The translations under genes and the position numbers were made by a program. Positions 1 to 8,240 of a stretch of DNA of 64,000 bases are shown piece by piece; within the stretch, counting starts at the first letter, position 1, and every line of letters begins with the position of its first letter. This DNA comes from Flavobacteriaceae bacterium PS02293 (lineage in GTDB: Bacteria; Bacteroidota; Bacteroidia; Flavobacteriales; Weeksellaceae), in contig JASCOV010000002.1 in the NCBI GenBank assembly GCA_029960045.1, positions 1-64,000 of the forward strand, written 5' to 3'. The notes under the pieces are model-generated. The model was not told where the DNA came from and did not search any database. It worked only from the letters and a program-made list of their open reading frames with translations.

Positions 1-11
1 TACAAGACAGC

Positions 12-121
<110 letters not shown>

Positions 122-128
122 TTTTTTT

Positions 129-163
129 AACGCTCATCATTCACTTGATGAGCGTTTTTTTTG
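129..163 (+). terminator. Terminator after 5S rRNA
   Basis: A perfect hairpin (AACGCTCATCA paired with TGATGAGCGTT) is followed by a T-run, a few bases after the 5S rRNA. It should end the rRNA operon transcript. Confidence 0.9.
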
Positions 164-470
164 TTTACAATCTAGATAATAGAAAAATTAAGCCGGTTTT
201 CTTATAATATTAAATCGAAATAGAATAGCTTAATGGAACTTATCAAAATTTGATTATTAATCTGAAGTAGTAAAAATAACAATTAATAACCAACGGAATA
301 TTTTCTATAGTATTACCAAAACATACTCGGAAGATTGAACAACTTTTTAAGAGCTCTTTGGCTTATCTTAATTCCTGAAATTATTATAAACAGCAAAGTA
401 TTATCTAGAATTAGATTGAAATATTATTAAACGAAATGTTTAGTTTAAGAAATTTTAATGTTTAGAAATA
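164..470. other. Gap between 5S rRNA and rnpB
   Basis: About 300 bases of AT-rich sequence lie between the 5S terminator and the 3' end of RNase P RNA. I see no open frame, repeat or recognisable RNA in it. Confidence 0.6.
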
Positions 471-474
471 AAAA

Positions 475-786
475 AGAGAAGCGCTGTAAGCCGGATTCTG
501 TCGAGACTTGTTATTTATCTGCGCTTTACATCACTGCAAAACTTTAGCTGATTACCCCTCGGTTTTCAGAACGAGCCGCTCCTATTTTCATTACTGAAAA
601 GAACCGATATACTTATCATTGCACCGCATAGAGTTTACCTGGTTTCACTACAGCCGAACTGTACCTGCTTTCTGTTGCACTTGTCCTATTCTCACGAATG
701 ACGGACGTTATCCGCTATGCTGCCCTATGGTGTCCGGACTTTCCTACTCAAAATAAATTTGAATCAACAAGTCACGCTTCTCTTAA
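475..786 (-). ncRNA. rnpB: RNase P RNA (bacterial class A)
   Basis: Read on the minus strand, the segment starts GAAGCGTGACTTG, then shows the conserved GAGGAAAGTCCGGAC-like core (here TAGGAAAGTCCGGACACC). It ends with the universal GACAGAATCCGGCTTACAGC block. This is the catalytic RNA that trims the 5' leader of precursor tRNAs. A TAAATTTG box (minus strand, 790-797) sits about 7 nt before the predicted 5' end, which fits a flavobacterial -7 element. Ends are approximate. Confidence 0.95.
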
Positions 787-882
787 TTGCAAATTTACGA
801 ATAATGTTCTGAGTTTCTTCTTTTGTGTTTAAGCAAATAATCTTTGTTTAATATAATTTCATAGTAATTTTCCTAAAATCCT

Positions 883-890
883 TATCTTCG
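883..890 (+). promoter_or_regulatory. Possible -7 box of the sigma factor gene
   Basis: TATCTTCG is one base from the flavobacterial -7 consensus TANNTTTG. It ends only 8 nt before the ATG at 899, so the transcript would be almost leaderless. No convincing -33 box is seen. Confidence 0.35.
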
Positions 891-898
891 TTTCCGGA

Positions 899-1393
899 AT
901 GGAGAACAAACAGAAAGCTTTTTCTAAATTAATAAAGGACAACCAAGGACTTATCATCAAAGTCTCGCGCCTTTATACCCATTCTCTTGAGGATCAAGAA
1001 GATCTTTTTCAGGAAATCGTGTTACAACTTTGGAAATCTTACGACTCATTCCAAGGTAATTCCAAAATTTCGACGTGGATGTATCGTGTAGCTCTTAATA
1101 CAGCGATTACATTATTCAGAAAAAAAACAAGACAGCCACAGACCGATGAATTACAGGATTTCCATAGTAAAGATTACCTTGAGGATAATGACGAAAAACA
1201 ACAGCAAATTTCTTTATTATATAAGGTTATAAAACTTTTACCAGATGTGGAAAGAGCAATCGTAATGATGTATCTGGACGATGAGCCCTATAAAGAAATT
1301 GCTGAAACATTGGGTATAACAGAAGTGAATGCCCGTGTGAAAATGAACAGATTGAAGAAAATTTTAAAAGAATTAATGATAAAGCATGCCTAA
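899..1393 (+). CDS. RNA polymerase sigma factor, sigma-70 (ECF-like)
   Basis: This 164-residue protein has the two-domain plan of ECF sigma factors. Region 2 spans residues about 8-75, with the DLFQEIVLQLW core helix and STWMYRVALN. Region 4 spans about 108-160, with a helix-turn-helix around YKEIAETLGITEVNARVKMNRLKK. It would direct RNA polymerase to a small regulon. Its stop overlaps the start of the next gene by 8 nt, so the two are probably co-translated. The neighbour is a membrane protein and may hold the sigma factor inactive, although it resembles no anti-sigma family I can name. The target genes cannot be read from this window. Confidence 0.9.
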   Translation: MENKQKAFSKLIKDNQGLIIKVSRLYTHSLEDQEDLFQEIVLQLWKSYDSFQGNSKISTWMYRVALNTAITLFRKKTRQPQTDELQDFHSKDYLEDNDEKQQQISLLYKVIKLLPDVERAIVMMYLDDEPYKEIAETLGITEVNARVKMNRLKKILKELMIKHA

Positions 1394-2069
1394 CTCAGAA
1401 GATTTTGATATCGATTCTCTAAAAAAAACCTGGCAGGATCAGGAAATTGCTGATGGTTATAATCAGAATGAAATCGAATCTATGCTTAACAAAAAATCAA
1501 GGAATTACGTAAAGTATATTCTTTGGATCAGTATTGCTGAATTTGTAATCTTCGGATTGATCAATTTCTTAGCCTTATTTTCGACAGATTTTCAAACAGA
1601 TTTTACAAGTATTCTTAATAAACTTCAAATCCGAAATCAAAATGAAGTCGAATTTTCATTAGATAAAATTTATTACTGGATGAAGATTTTCAGTTTAATA
1701 ATAACGGGCGTTTTCGTTGTAATTTTCTATAAGAACTACAAGAAAATAAATGTTGAGTCTAATCTTAAAAAATTTATTACTCATATTATCCATTTCAAAA
1801 AAACTGTCAATTTTTTTATATTTAGTAATATATTCTTATTAATACTATTCATAGGAAGTTTCACGAGTTTTTTAGTTTTTACAATCAAAAAGCAAAATAT
1901 TCATATTGATAATCCTACTTTTTGGGGCTTGGTTACTGGTGTAGTTTTCAGTTTACTAATTTGCATGATTCTAATTTTACTCTACTATAAATTAGCTTAC
2001 GGAATTTTATTAAAAAGATTATCCGTAAATCTAAAGCAGCTTGAAAAAATCGATTCGGAAAAGATATAA
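1386..2069 (+). CDS. Four-helix membrane protein paired with the sigma factor
   Basis: The 227-residue protein has a hydrophilic N-terminus of about 40 residues (SLKKTWQDQE) followed by four hydrophobic segments, near residues 42-66, 98-117, 142-166 and 178-203. The ATG overlaps the sigma factor stop by 8 nt, which suggests translational coupling. By position it is a candidate membrane anti-sigma factor, with the N-terminal tail facing the cytoplasm. That role is inference from context only, because I see no zinc-binding or RsgI/FecR-type motif. Confidence 0.7.
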   Translation: MPNSEDFDIDSLKKTWQDQEIADGYNQNEIESMLNKKSRNYVKYILWISIAEFVIFGLINFLALFSTDFQTDFTSILNKLQIRNQNEVEFSLDKIYYWMKIFSLIITGVFVVIFYKNYKKINVESNLKKFITHIIHFKKTVNFFIFSNIFLLILFIGSFTSFLVFTIKKQNIHIDNPTFWGLVTGVVFSLLICMILILLYYKLAYGILLKRLSVNLKQLEKIDSEKI

Positions 2070-2122
2070 TAAATGTCATAGAACATTGTGATTCATAAGA
2101 TTATGATTTGCAACATTTTCCT

Positions 2123-2130
2123 TATCTTTG
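2123..2130 (+). promoter_or_regulatory. -7 box of the nusB promoter
   Basis: TATCTTTG matches the flavobacterial -7 consensus TANNTTTG exactly and lies 22 nt before the nusB ATG. No clear TTG is found at the usual distance upstream. Confidence 0.45.
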
Positions 2131-2152
2131 CACCCAATAAAAGATCTTTGAA

Positions 2153-3058
2153 ATGCTGGGAAGAAGACAAATCCGTGAAAAAATTGTAGAATCGCTCTAT
2201 TCTTATTATCAAAACCCGATCAGGTTTGAAGTTGTTGAGAAAAATCTGTTTTCAGAAATCAACAAAATCTACAATCTCTACATCTATACACTCAACTTTA
2301 TGGTTGGCCTCAAGAGTTTGACAGAAGATCAGATAGAAATTGGGAAAAACAAATACATCAAAACCACGGAGAACGAAAATCCAAATCAGAAATTAGTAAG
2401 AAACCAAATCTTGATTCAGTTGGAAGACAACGAAGAAAGAAGAAGTTTCTCCAGCAGACATAAAGATCTCCTTTGGGATTCCAATGATCCAATTTTGGTA
2501 AAAACTTTCCAACGTATAAAAGCAGGGAAACGTTATCAGGATTATATGGAAGACGGTGAAATCTCTTTCGCAGATGATCAAAAATTCATAGGTAAACTTT
2601 TCCTAAGATATGTTGCCGAAAATAGTGATTTACACGACAGATTCGAAGAAAAAGAAATGTCTTGGGCAGATGATTTACATATTTCCAATTCTATGATTCA
2701 GAAGACTATTGGTTTTATGAAAGAAAATGAACCTTCTCATACGCTTATCAAAATGTTGAAAGATGATGAAGACGAAGAATTTGCAAGAAAACTTCTAAGA
2801 TCTTCTCTTAACAATTGGGAAGAATCTGAGAAAAAATTGCAGGAACGTCTTGTAAATTGGGAATTGGATAGAATTTCTCTTTTAGACCGAATCGTCTTGA
2901 TCGCAGCTATTACTGAGCTTGACAATTTCCCATTAACGGCTTCCAGAATTATCATTAATGAATATATTGATATTTCAAAAGTCTATGGAACCGAAAAATC
3001 CAATATCTTTATCAATGGTGTTCTGGACAAATATACAAAAGATACAAACCGAGTTTAA
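2153..3058 (+). CDS. nusB: Transcription antitermination factor NusB
   Basis: The C-terminal third (residues about 190-298) is a NusB fold, with the signature ISLLDRIVLIAAITEL followed by INEYIDISKVYGTEKSNIFINGVLDK. NusB binds boxA RNA with NusE (S10) and supports antitermination of rRNA operons. At 301 residues it is about twice the E. coli length. The long N-terminal extension is usual in Bacteroidota. It starts a same-strand run with a DUF1573 lipoprotein (20 nt gap) and yajC (8 nt gap), so the three are probably one transcript. Confidence 0.9.
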   Translation: MLGRRQIREKIVESLYSYYQNPIRFEVVEKNLFSEINKIYNLYIYTLNFMVGLKSLTEDQIEIGKNKYIKTTENENPNQKLVRNQILIQLEDNEERRSFSSRHKDLLWDSNDPILVKTFQRIKAGKRYQDYMEDGEISFADDQKFIGKLFLRYVAENSDLHDRFEEKEMSWADDLHISNSMIQKTIGFMKENEPSHTLIKMLKDDEDEEFARKLLRSSLNNWEESEKKLQERLVNWELDRISLLDRIVLIAAITELDNFPLTASRIIINEYIDISKVYGTEKSNIFINGVLDKYTKDTNRV

Positions 3059-3078
3059 TCCAAATATTTTATAATATT

Positions 3079-3582
3079 ATGAAATCAATCAAAATATTAG
3101 CTATCGCAGCACTTTGCACATTAACTTTTTCTTGTAAAAAAGAAGAAAAAACTTTAGACCATATTCCGGGAGTAGATTCTACAGAGGCAAAAACTGTTGT
3201 AGAAGCACTTTCTCAAGAATCGGTAAATCCTGAAGATGCAGCATTAGTAAAAGAAGCAAAAAGCAAACCTTTGACAACTATTGCTTTCAGCGAAACTGAT
3301 CATAATTTCGGAGACATCAAAAAAGGAGAAAAAGTAGAGCACGTTTATGAAGTTACGAATACAGGTACAAATCCCTTAGTGATTTCTAACGTGAAACCAG
3401 GTTGTGGATGTACAGTTCCGGACTTTACAAAAGAACCGATTTTGCCAGGTAAAAAAGGAAAAATAACTTTACATTTCGATTCTACAAATTTCGATGGAGC
3501 AGTTAACAAAGTTGCTGATGTTTTCGTAAACGTAGAAAAAGCACCAGTAAGATTAACATTCTCAGCTAACATTACTCAATAA
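3079..3582 (+). CDS. DUF1573 lipoprotein
   Basis: This is a 167-residue protein with a lipoprotein signal (MKSIKILAIA..., lipobox ending at Cys19, LTFSC). After a linker of about 50 residues comes a DUF1573 Ig-like domain (about 70-165), recognised by HNFGDIKKGEKVEHVYEVTN, the cysteine pair in KPGCGCT, and LPGKKGKITLHFDS. DUF1573 proteins are common surface or periplasmic proteins of Bacteroidota, without an agreed function. It sits between nusB and yajC in the same run. Confidence 0.85.
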   Translation: MKSIKILAIAALCTLTFSCKKEEKTLDHIPGVDSTEAKTVVEALSQESVNPEDAALVKEAKSKPLTTIAFSETDHNFGDIKKGEKVEHVYEVTNTGTNPLVISNVKPGCGCTVPDFTKEPILPGKKGKITLHFDSTNFDGAVNKVADVFVNVEKAPVRLTFSANITQ

Positions 3583-3590
3583 TATAAATT

Positions 3591-3920
3591 ATGCTAACAA
3601 TATTTTTACAAGCAGCTGCACCAGCGCAATCTATGACTCCGACATTAATTATGATCGGTTTGATGGTTGTTGGATTTTATTTTCTGATGATCCGTCCTCA
3701 GATGAAAAAACAAAAGCAGGAAAAGAATTTCCAGGAAGCTTTGAAACCTGGCGCAAGAGTAGTTACGACTTCTGGTATGCACGGCAAGATCTTCAGCATT
3801 GCAGATGACGGCGTAGTGATCGAAACTTTGAGTGGAAAACTTAAATTTGAGAAAGCTGCAATTTCTAAAGATTTCACAGCTGCAAGATTCCCGGAAACTT
3901 TCGGAGAAGTAAAGAAATAA
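3591..3920 (+). CDS. yajC: Preprotein translocase accessory subunit YajC
   Basis: The 109-residue protein has one N-terminal membrane helix (residues about 17-36) followed by the YajC hallmark FLMIRPQMKKQKQ and a small cytoplasmic domain (GARVVTTSGMHGKIFSIADDGVVIET). YajC associates with SecDF and the SecYEG channel in the inner membrane. It closes the run with nusB, followed by a strong terminator at 3941-3975. Confidence 0.95.
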   Translation: MLTIFLQAAAPAQSMTPTLIMIGLMVVGFYFLMIRPQMKKQKQEKNFQEALKPGARVVTTSGMHGKIFSIADDGVVIETLSGKLKFEKAAISKDFTAARFPETFGEVKK

Positions 3921-3940
3921 GAAATTTTTCTAAATATAGA

Positions 3941-3975
3941 AAGGCGCAAAATCTAATAATTTTGCGCCTTTTTTA
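3941..3975. terminator. Terminator between yajC and the TlpA-like gene
   Basis: The stem AAGGCGCAAAAT / ATTTTGCGCCTT is followed by TTTTT on the plus strand. A-rich sequence on the other side could let it also serve the convergent minus-strand gene. Confidence 0.85.
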
Positions 3976-4007
3976 TAATCAATATTTTCAAAGCAAAAAG
4001 CCAATCG

Positions 4008-4565
4008 CTACTTTGTTACATTATCAATAAACTCCAAAATCGAATCCTTGCTCCAATCCATCGAGCTATCTTCCTTTTTCAGAATTCTACCATCTTTTCC
4101 AATCAGATAAGTTGTAGGAAAAGCAACTGGTAAAACTTTTGGGTCCAAAGGACTTTCAGCAATATAAACAGGAACTGTATAATTATTTTCTTTAAGGAAT
4201 TTTTTCACATCCTCCTCTTGGTCCTGCATTGCAATCAACGCAAATTCCAGTTTGTCTTTTTTGAGGTCATACAGTTTTTGGATGGTCGGCCATTCCGTTC
4301 TGCACGGCGGACACCACGTTCCCCAAAAATTAAGGAACAAAACCTTTCCACGCAGGTTTTTCAGATTCGTACTGCTCGTGTTGATGCCCTTCAGATCGAT
4401 ATCCAAAACCTCGTCAGAAAGCAAAGTTTCATTATTGATTTTCGCAACAGTTGGACTCATTGACATTTGTTCCGAGACAAAATCACGGAGAGGTTTTATC
4501 ATCATAAAAGCCAAAAGAGCAACCAGTAAAACGAAATAAACTATATTTTTTCTAAGAAAATTCAT
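4008..4565 (-). CDS. TlpA-family thiol-disulfide oxidoreductase
   Basis: The 185-residue protein has one N-terminal membrane anchor (KNIVYFVLLVALLAFMMI) and a thioredoxin fold with the active site WCPPC in NFWGTWCPPCRTEWP. It probably works in the periplasm as a membrane-anchored disulfide reductase, for example in cytochrome c maturation or oxidative repair; the substrate is unknown. The ATG at 4565 is preferred. A GTG further upstream (4634) would add 23 residues encoded by the intergenic repeat at 4583-4702. Confidence 0.88.
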   Translation of the reverse strand: MNFLRKNIVYFVLLVALLAFMMIKPLRDFVSEQMSMSPTVAKINNETLLSDEVLDIDLKGINTSSTNLKNLRGKVLFLNFWGTWCPPCRTEWPTIQKLYDLKKDKLEFALIAMQDQEEDVKKFLKENNYTVPVYIAESPLDPKVLPVAFPTTYLIGKDGRILKKEDSSMDWSKDSILEFIDNVTK

Positions 4566-4582
4566 AACAATAATATTAAAAG

Positions 4583-4702
4583 TTTGGGCGTATCCCTCGC
4601 CAACTAAGGCCAACGCTCGGGTCGGGCTATCCACTACTATCTTCTACTTGCCTCGCAAGGCAAGCAAAAGGATATCCGTTACTATCCCTTACGCAGGATT
4701 CG
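4583..4702 (+). repeat. Modular intergenic repeat, sub-family A, copy 1
   Basis: The left arm starts TTTGGGCGTATCCCTCGCC and continues CGCTCGGGTCGGGCTATCC. The right arm reads GGATATCCGTTACTATCCC then TTACGCAG. A related motif, TATCC(A/G)(C/T)TACTATC, occurs once in each arm in direct orientation. Between them is a core hairpin unique to this copy (CTTGCC ... GGCAAG). It shares its arms with the copies at 13622-13752 and 33744-33889. It lies between two minus-strand thioredoxin-fold genes. Confidence 0.8.
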
Positions 4703-4717
4703 TTTTCACATTGAAGT

Positions 4718-5284
4718 TTACAACAATTCCAGAAGTTCCTCTATTGTATCGAAACCTCTGTTTTTAGCGTAATATGTTTGCAATTCTACATAGAATTGGT
4801 CTCTCGTAAATTCTTCCGGATTCGCTTTATGTTTATTGAGAAGTTCAGTTCCGTGTTTTGGTCTTGGTCCCCAATGTGCAATTTCATTAAAGTTTTCATC
4901 AAGGAAAATCACAATTGGAATCGACTTTCCGCCGTTTACCAAATAATCATCAATCAAACTTGGTTCCTGATCACGATAAGAAATTTTGATTTCAAATTGT
5001 TCAAAAAACTTTACAACGACAGGAATTACCTGACTGGCATCGCCGCACCAAGCCTCAGAGATAATCAATATCTTGCCATTGAAGTTCTTCTTAGCCAAAG
5101 TTTCAACTTGTTCAGAATTCGGAAGATATTTCTCCGACATTCTATTCATTCTTTGAATTCCTAATCGGTAATATTCTGCGTAATCAGCTTCCTGAGTATC
5201 TTTTGGATTTCCTAATCTTTCTCCAGCATCACGAAGATATTCAGTGTAAGAAACAGAGTTGTCCCAAAATGATTTGATGTCCAT
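4718..5284 (-). CDS. Thioredoxin-like family protein (WCGD type)
   Basis: The 188-residue protein has a thioredoxin-like fold in which the CxxC site is replaced: the motif SEAWCGDASQ keeps a single cysteine. No signal peptide is visible, so it is probably cytoplasmic. It belongs to a family of uncharacterised thioredoxin-fold proteins in Firmicutes and Bacteroidota that carry WCGD(A/C/S). The ATG overlaps the aroC stop by one base (TAATG), which implies co-translation with aroC. With one cysteine, a monothiol or bacillithiol-type reaction is possible, but this is inference. Confidence 0.75.
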   Translation of the reverse strand: MDIKSFWDNSVSYTEYLRDAGERLGNPKDTQEADYAEYYRLGIQRMNRMSEKYLPNSEQVETLAKKNFNGKILIISEAWCGDASQVIPVVVKFFEQFEIKISYRDQEPSLIDDYLVNGGKSIPIVIFLDENFNEIAHWGPRPKHGTELLNKHKANPEEFTRDQFYVELQTYYAKNRGFDTIEELLELL

Positions 5285-6345
5285 TATATTTTTCTGGTTT
5301 TATTGATTAAATACATATCTGCCAAAACGAATGCAGCCAAACTTTCAACAATAGGAACTGCTCTTGGAACTACACAAGGGTCGTGTCTTCCTTTGCCTTC
5401 CACAGTTACAGATTCGCCATCTTTATTGATGCTTTCCTGCGGACGAAGAATGGTCGCAACAGGTTTGAAAGCTGCTCGGAAATAAATGTCCATTCCATTG
5501 GAGATTCCGCCTTGGATTCCTCCGGAAAGATTGGATTGCGTTGTTCCATCTTGATTGAAAAGGTCGTTGTGTTCCTTTCCTGTCATTTTTGCACCACAGA
5601 AACCGCTTCCATATTCAAAACCTTTACAGGCGTTGATATTCAGCATTGCTTTTCCCAATTCTGCGTGTAGTTTATTGAAAATCGGTTCGCCTAATCCAAC
5701 CGGAACATTTTTGATAACGCAAGTTACCGTTCCACCAATCGTATTACCTTCTTTCTTAATTACTTTGATTCTCTCAATCATTTTTTCCGCCGTTACCTCA
5801 TCTGGACAACGAACGATGTTGCTTTCGGTTTTAGAAAAATCTAAATCCTGATATGGTTTCTCACAGAAGATTTCGCCAACTGAAGATACATAAGCATTGA
5901 TTTCAATTTCTGGAAGAAGTTGTTTAGCCAAAGCACCCGCAACAACCCAATTCAAAGTTTCGCGTGCAGAAGATTTTCCACCACCACGATAATCTCGGAT
6001 TCCGTATTTTTGGTCGTAAGTATAATCAGCGTGACTTGGACGATAAGCCTGAGCAATATGATCATAATCTTTGGAACGTTGGTTTTCATTTTCTACAATG
6101 AAACCGATTGGTGTTCCTGTTGATTTTCCATCAAAAATTCCGGATAGAAATCGAACTTTATCGCCTTCTTTTCTTTGTGTAACAATGGCAGATTGTCCGG
6201 GTTTTCTACGGTCAAGTTCCAATTGAACTTTCTCAATATCGATTTCCAGACCAGCGGGAAAATTGGTAATAATTCCGCCGTAAGCTTCTCCGTGACTTTC
6301 GCCGAACGAAGAAAGCGTCAAAAAGTTTCCTAAAACATTAAACAT
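5284..6345 (-). CDS. aroC: Chorismate synthase
   Basis: The 353-residue protein matches the family along its length, with [11 protein letters not shown] at the N-terminus, [27 protein letters not shown] and PVATILRPQ, which line the flavin and EPSP site. It converts 5-enolpyruvylshikimate 3-phosphate to chorismate using reduced FMN, the last common step to aromatic amino acids. It is followed, with a one-base overlap, by a thioredoxin-like gene. A tract of six 7-nt units ends directly at its start codon. Confidence 0.97.
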   Translation of the reverse strand: MFNVLGNFLTLSSFGESHGEAYGGIITNFPAGLEIDIEKVQLELDRRKPGQSAIVTQRKEGDKVRFLSGIFDGKSTGTPIGFIVENENQRSKDYDHIAQAYRPSHADYTYDQKYGIRDYRGGGKSSARETLNWVVAGALAKQLLPEIEINAYVSSVGEIFCEKPYQDLDFSKTESNIVRCPDEVTAEKMIERIKVIKKEGNTIGGTVTCVIKNVPVGLGEPIFNKLHAELGKAMLNINACKGFEYGSGFCGAKMTGKEHNDLFNQDGTTQSNLSGGIQGGISNGMDIYFRAAFKPVATILRPQESINKDGESVTVEGKGRHDPCVVPRAVPIVESLAAFVLADMYLINKTRKI

Positions 6346-6387
6346 AAATAGAACTTAGATGTTGGAAATTAGAGGTTAGATTTTAGA
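6346..6387 (-). repeat. Heptad tract (TCTAANN)n upstream of aroC
   Basis: On the minus strand, six consecutive 7-nt units run straight into the ATG: TCTAAAA, TCTAACC, TCTAATT, TCCAACA, TCTAAGT, TCTATTT. The phase is unbroken for 42 nt. Similar tracts precede the SDR gene, lpxB, the yecE-like gene, aspS and accC. Confidence 0.8.
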
Positions 6388-6458
6388 CTAAATATATTTT
6401 CTAATTGCTCCGATTTCTTTAATAACAACAAATTTACGGATTTTAAAATGTACTGATA

Positions 6459-6493
6459 TCTAAAATCTGACTTCTAATCTCTATTTTTACCAT
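6459..6493 (+). repeat. Heptad tract upstream of the SDR gene
   Basis: Five 7-nt units on the plus strand end at the ATG: TCTAAAA, TCTGACT, TCTAATC, TCTATTT and a degenerate TTACCAT. This tract faces the aroC tract across the shared divergent intergenic region. Confidence 0.7.
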
Positions 6494-7222
6494 ATGAATT
6501 CCAATAAAACTGTTCTGATTCTCGGTGCCAATTCGGATGTGGCGAAACAATGTATTTTGCAATATTTAGAAAAGGGATTTTCGATTATTGCTTCTTCGAG
6601 AAATTTAAGTTCTTTGGAGAGTTTCATTAATGAAAATCAATTAGATAAATCAAAAATTGAAATTAAATATTTTGATGCAACCGATTTTTCTTCGCATCAA
6701 AAATTTTATGATGAATTATCCATCAAACCAAATATTGTTGTTTATGCAGCCGGATTTTTAGTTGAAAATCAAAAAGCTCTGAAAAACTTCAATGGAACAT
6801 TTGAAATGATGAAAACCAATTACATCGGTGCAGTTTCTATTTTAAATATAATTTCGACTGATATTAATAATAAAAATCTCGAAAGAATTGTTGGACTTTC
6901 TTCACTTTCCGGCGTTCGCGGACGGAAAAGTAATTTCGTGTATGGAAGTACAAAATCGGCGTTTACACAATATTTAGCAGGACTTAGACAAGAACTTAAT
7001 TCAAGGAAAATCACGGTGAACGTTTTGGTTAGCGGTTACATTAATACAAAAATAAATGCAGGTTTGGATTTGAACAAATCGTTATTAATGGAACCTGATT
7101 ATGTGGCAAAACATATTGTGAATGCTGGAAATTCTTTCTCAATTGTTCCTAACTGGAAATGGAAAATCATCTATTGGATTTTGAAATTGTCTCCGGAATT
7201 TTTGGTTTCTAAGTTACCTTAA
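6494..7222 (+). CDS. Short-chain dehydrogenase/reductase
   Basis: The 242-residue protein is a classical-type SDR. The dinucleotide loop is ILGANSDVAK near the N-terminus, the catalytic serine region is LSSLSG, and the active-site tyrosine and lysine are in VYGSTKSAF. The GANSDVA loop and overall length resemble the DprE2-like / YdfG-like group of NAD(P)H-dependent oxidoreductases. A C-terminal hydrophobic stretch (IIYWILKLSPEFLV) may touch the membrane. The substrate is not determinable from sequence. It is divergent from aroC. Confidence 0.85.
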   Translation: MNSNKTVLILGANSDVAKQCILQYLEKGFSIIASSRNLSSLESFINENQLDKSKIEIKYFDATDFSSHQKFYDELSIKPNIVVYAAGFLVENQKALKNFNGTFEMMKTNYIGAVSILNIISTDINNKNLERIVGLSSLSGVRGRKSNFVYGSTKSAFTQYLAGLRQELNSRKITVNVLVSGYINTKINAGLDLNKSLLMEPDYVAKHIVNAGNSFSIVPNWKWKIIYWILKLSPEFLVSKLP

Positions 7223-7247
7223 AGTTAAAAATTTAATTCATATCTTT

Positions 7248-7278
7248 TTGGTATGAATTGAATTTATCTTTACTTTTG
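7248..7278 (+). promoter_or_regulatory. Flavobacterial-type promoter of the cupin_8 gene
   Basis: TTG at 7248-7250 is followed, after a 20-nt spacer, by TACTTTTG at 7271-7278, matching the TTG / TANNTTTG consensus. The ATG lies 18 nt downstream of the -7 box. Confidence 0.55.
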
Positions 7279-7296
7279 TCTCTTTAATCATCGGTT

Positions 7297-8208
7297 ATGA
7301 AGTTAAAGGAGATAGACAGAATTAGAAATTATGATTCGGAAGAATTCACTTCGAAGTTTATGAAAGCTAATATTCCTGTCATTATAGAAGATTTTATTGA
7401 CAGCGAAAGTCCGGCTCTCAAAAACTGGAATTACGATTATTTCAAAGAAATTGCGGGAGACCAAGAAGTGGATGTTTACGGCGAAGAAATCCATTCTCTA
7501 GACAGAGCCGCAAGCAAACCTCTCGCAAGAATGAAATTTTCTGAATATCTGGACCTCATCAGTCGAGAAAAAACAAAATACCGACTATTCTTATTTAATC
7601 TTTTGAAGATAAAACCTGAGCTCAAAAAAGATGTCGTTTACAAAGATATTACGAAAGGAAAAGTCTTGTCCTGGTTACCATTTATGTTCTTCGGAGGAGA
7701 AGGTTCCAATACACGAAATCACGTTGATATCGATATGTCACACGTTTTTTTGACTCAATATCAGGGAATTAAACGTGTTTGGTTATTTCCTCTCAATCAA
7801 TCAGATTTGATTTACAAATTACCTTATAATTTCCACAGCATTGCGAATCTGAAAACTTCATCACAAGAAGAATTTCCTGGACTGAAGTATCTAGATGGTT
7901 ATGAAGCTGTTTTGAAACCTGGGCAAACACTTTATATGCCTTCCGGCTGGTGGCATTTTATTCAATATGAAACGGAAGGCTATTCTATTTCTGTAAGAGC
8001 ATTACCTTTTCAATTGATAGAAAAATGGAGAGGTTTCAAAAATCTCGTCATCACACAGCATTTTGATAATTTGATGAGAAAGCTTTTCAAAGAAAAATGG
8101 TTTAATTATAAAGTTTCAGTTGCCAAGAGGAGAGCTCAAAATGCTATTGACAGAATCGAAGGAAGACACGTTCTGGATGATATTCCTGATATACCGATAC
8201 ATTTTTGA
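7297..8208 (+). CDS. Cupin_8 (JmjC-like) Fe(II)/2-oxoglutarate dioxygenase family protein
   Basis: The 303-residue protein has the cupin_8 layout. After an N-terminal segment (IPVIIEDFIDSESPALKNW) come the metal ligands HVD in NTRNHVDIDMSH and the distal histidine in MPSGWWHFIQ. These would bind Fe(II) as in JmjC-type hydroxylases that modify proteins or small molecules. No signal peptide is seen, so it should be cytoplasmic. The substrate is unknown. It is convergent with recQ, with only 32 nt between the stop codons. Confidence 0.82.
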   Translation: MKLKEIDRIRNYDSEEFTSKFMKANIPVIIEDFIDSESPALKNWNYDYFKEIAGDQEVDVYGEEIHSLDRAASKPLARMKFSEYLDLISREKTKYRLFLFNLLKIKPELKKDVVYKDITKGKVLSWLPFMFFGGEGSNTRNHVDIDMSHVFLTQYQGIKRVWLFPLNQSDLIYKLPYNFHSIANLKTSSQEEFPGLKYLDGYEAVLKPGQTLYMPSGWWHFIQYETEGYSISVRALPFQLIEKWRGFKNLVITQHFDNLMRKLFKEKWFNYKVSVAKRRAQNAIDRIEGRHVLDDIPDIPIHF

Positions 8209-8240
8209 CTCTTTAAATTTAATATTTGCAGAATGCGTAA

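Noticed and set aside
4566..4634. N-terminal extension of the TlpA-like protein from GTG 4634
   Set aside because: The 23 added residues come from the intergenic repeat and precede a good signal-anchor start at ATG 4565.
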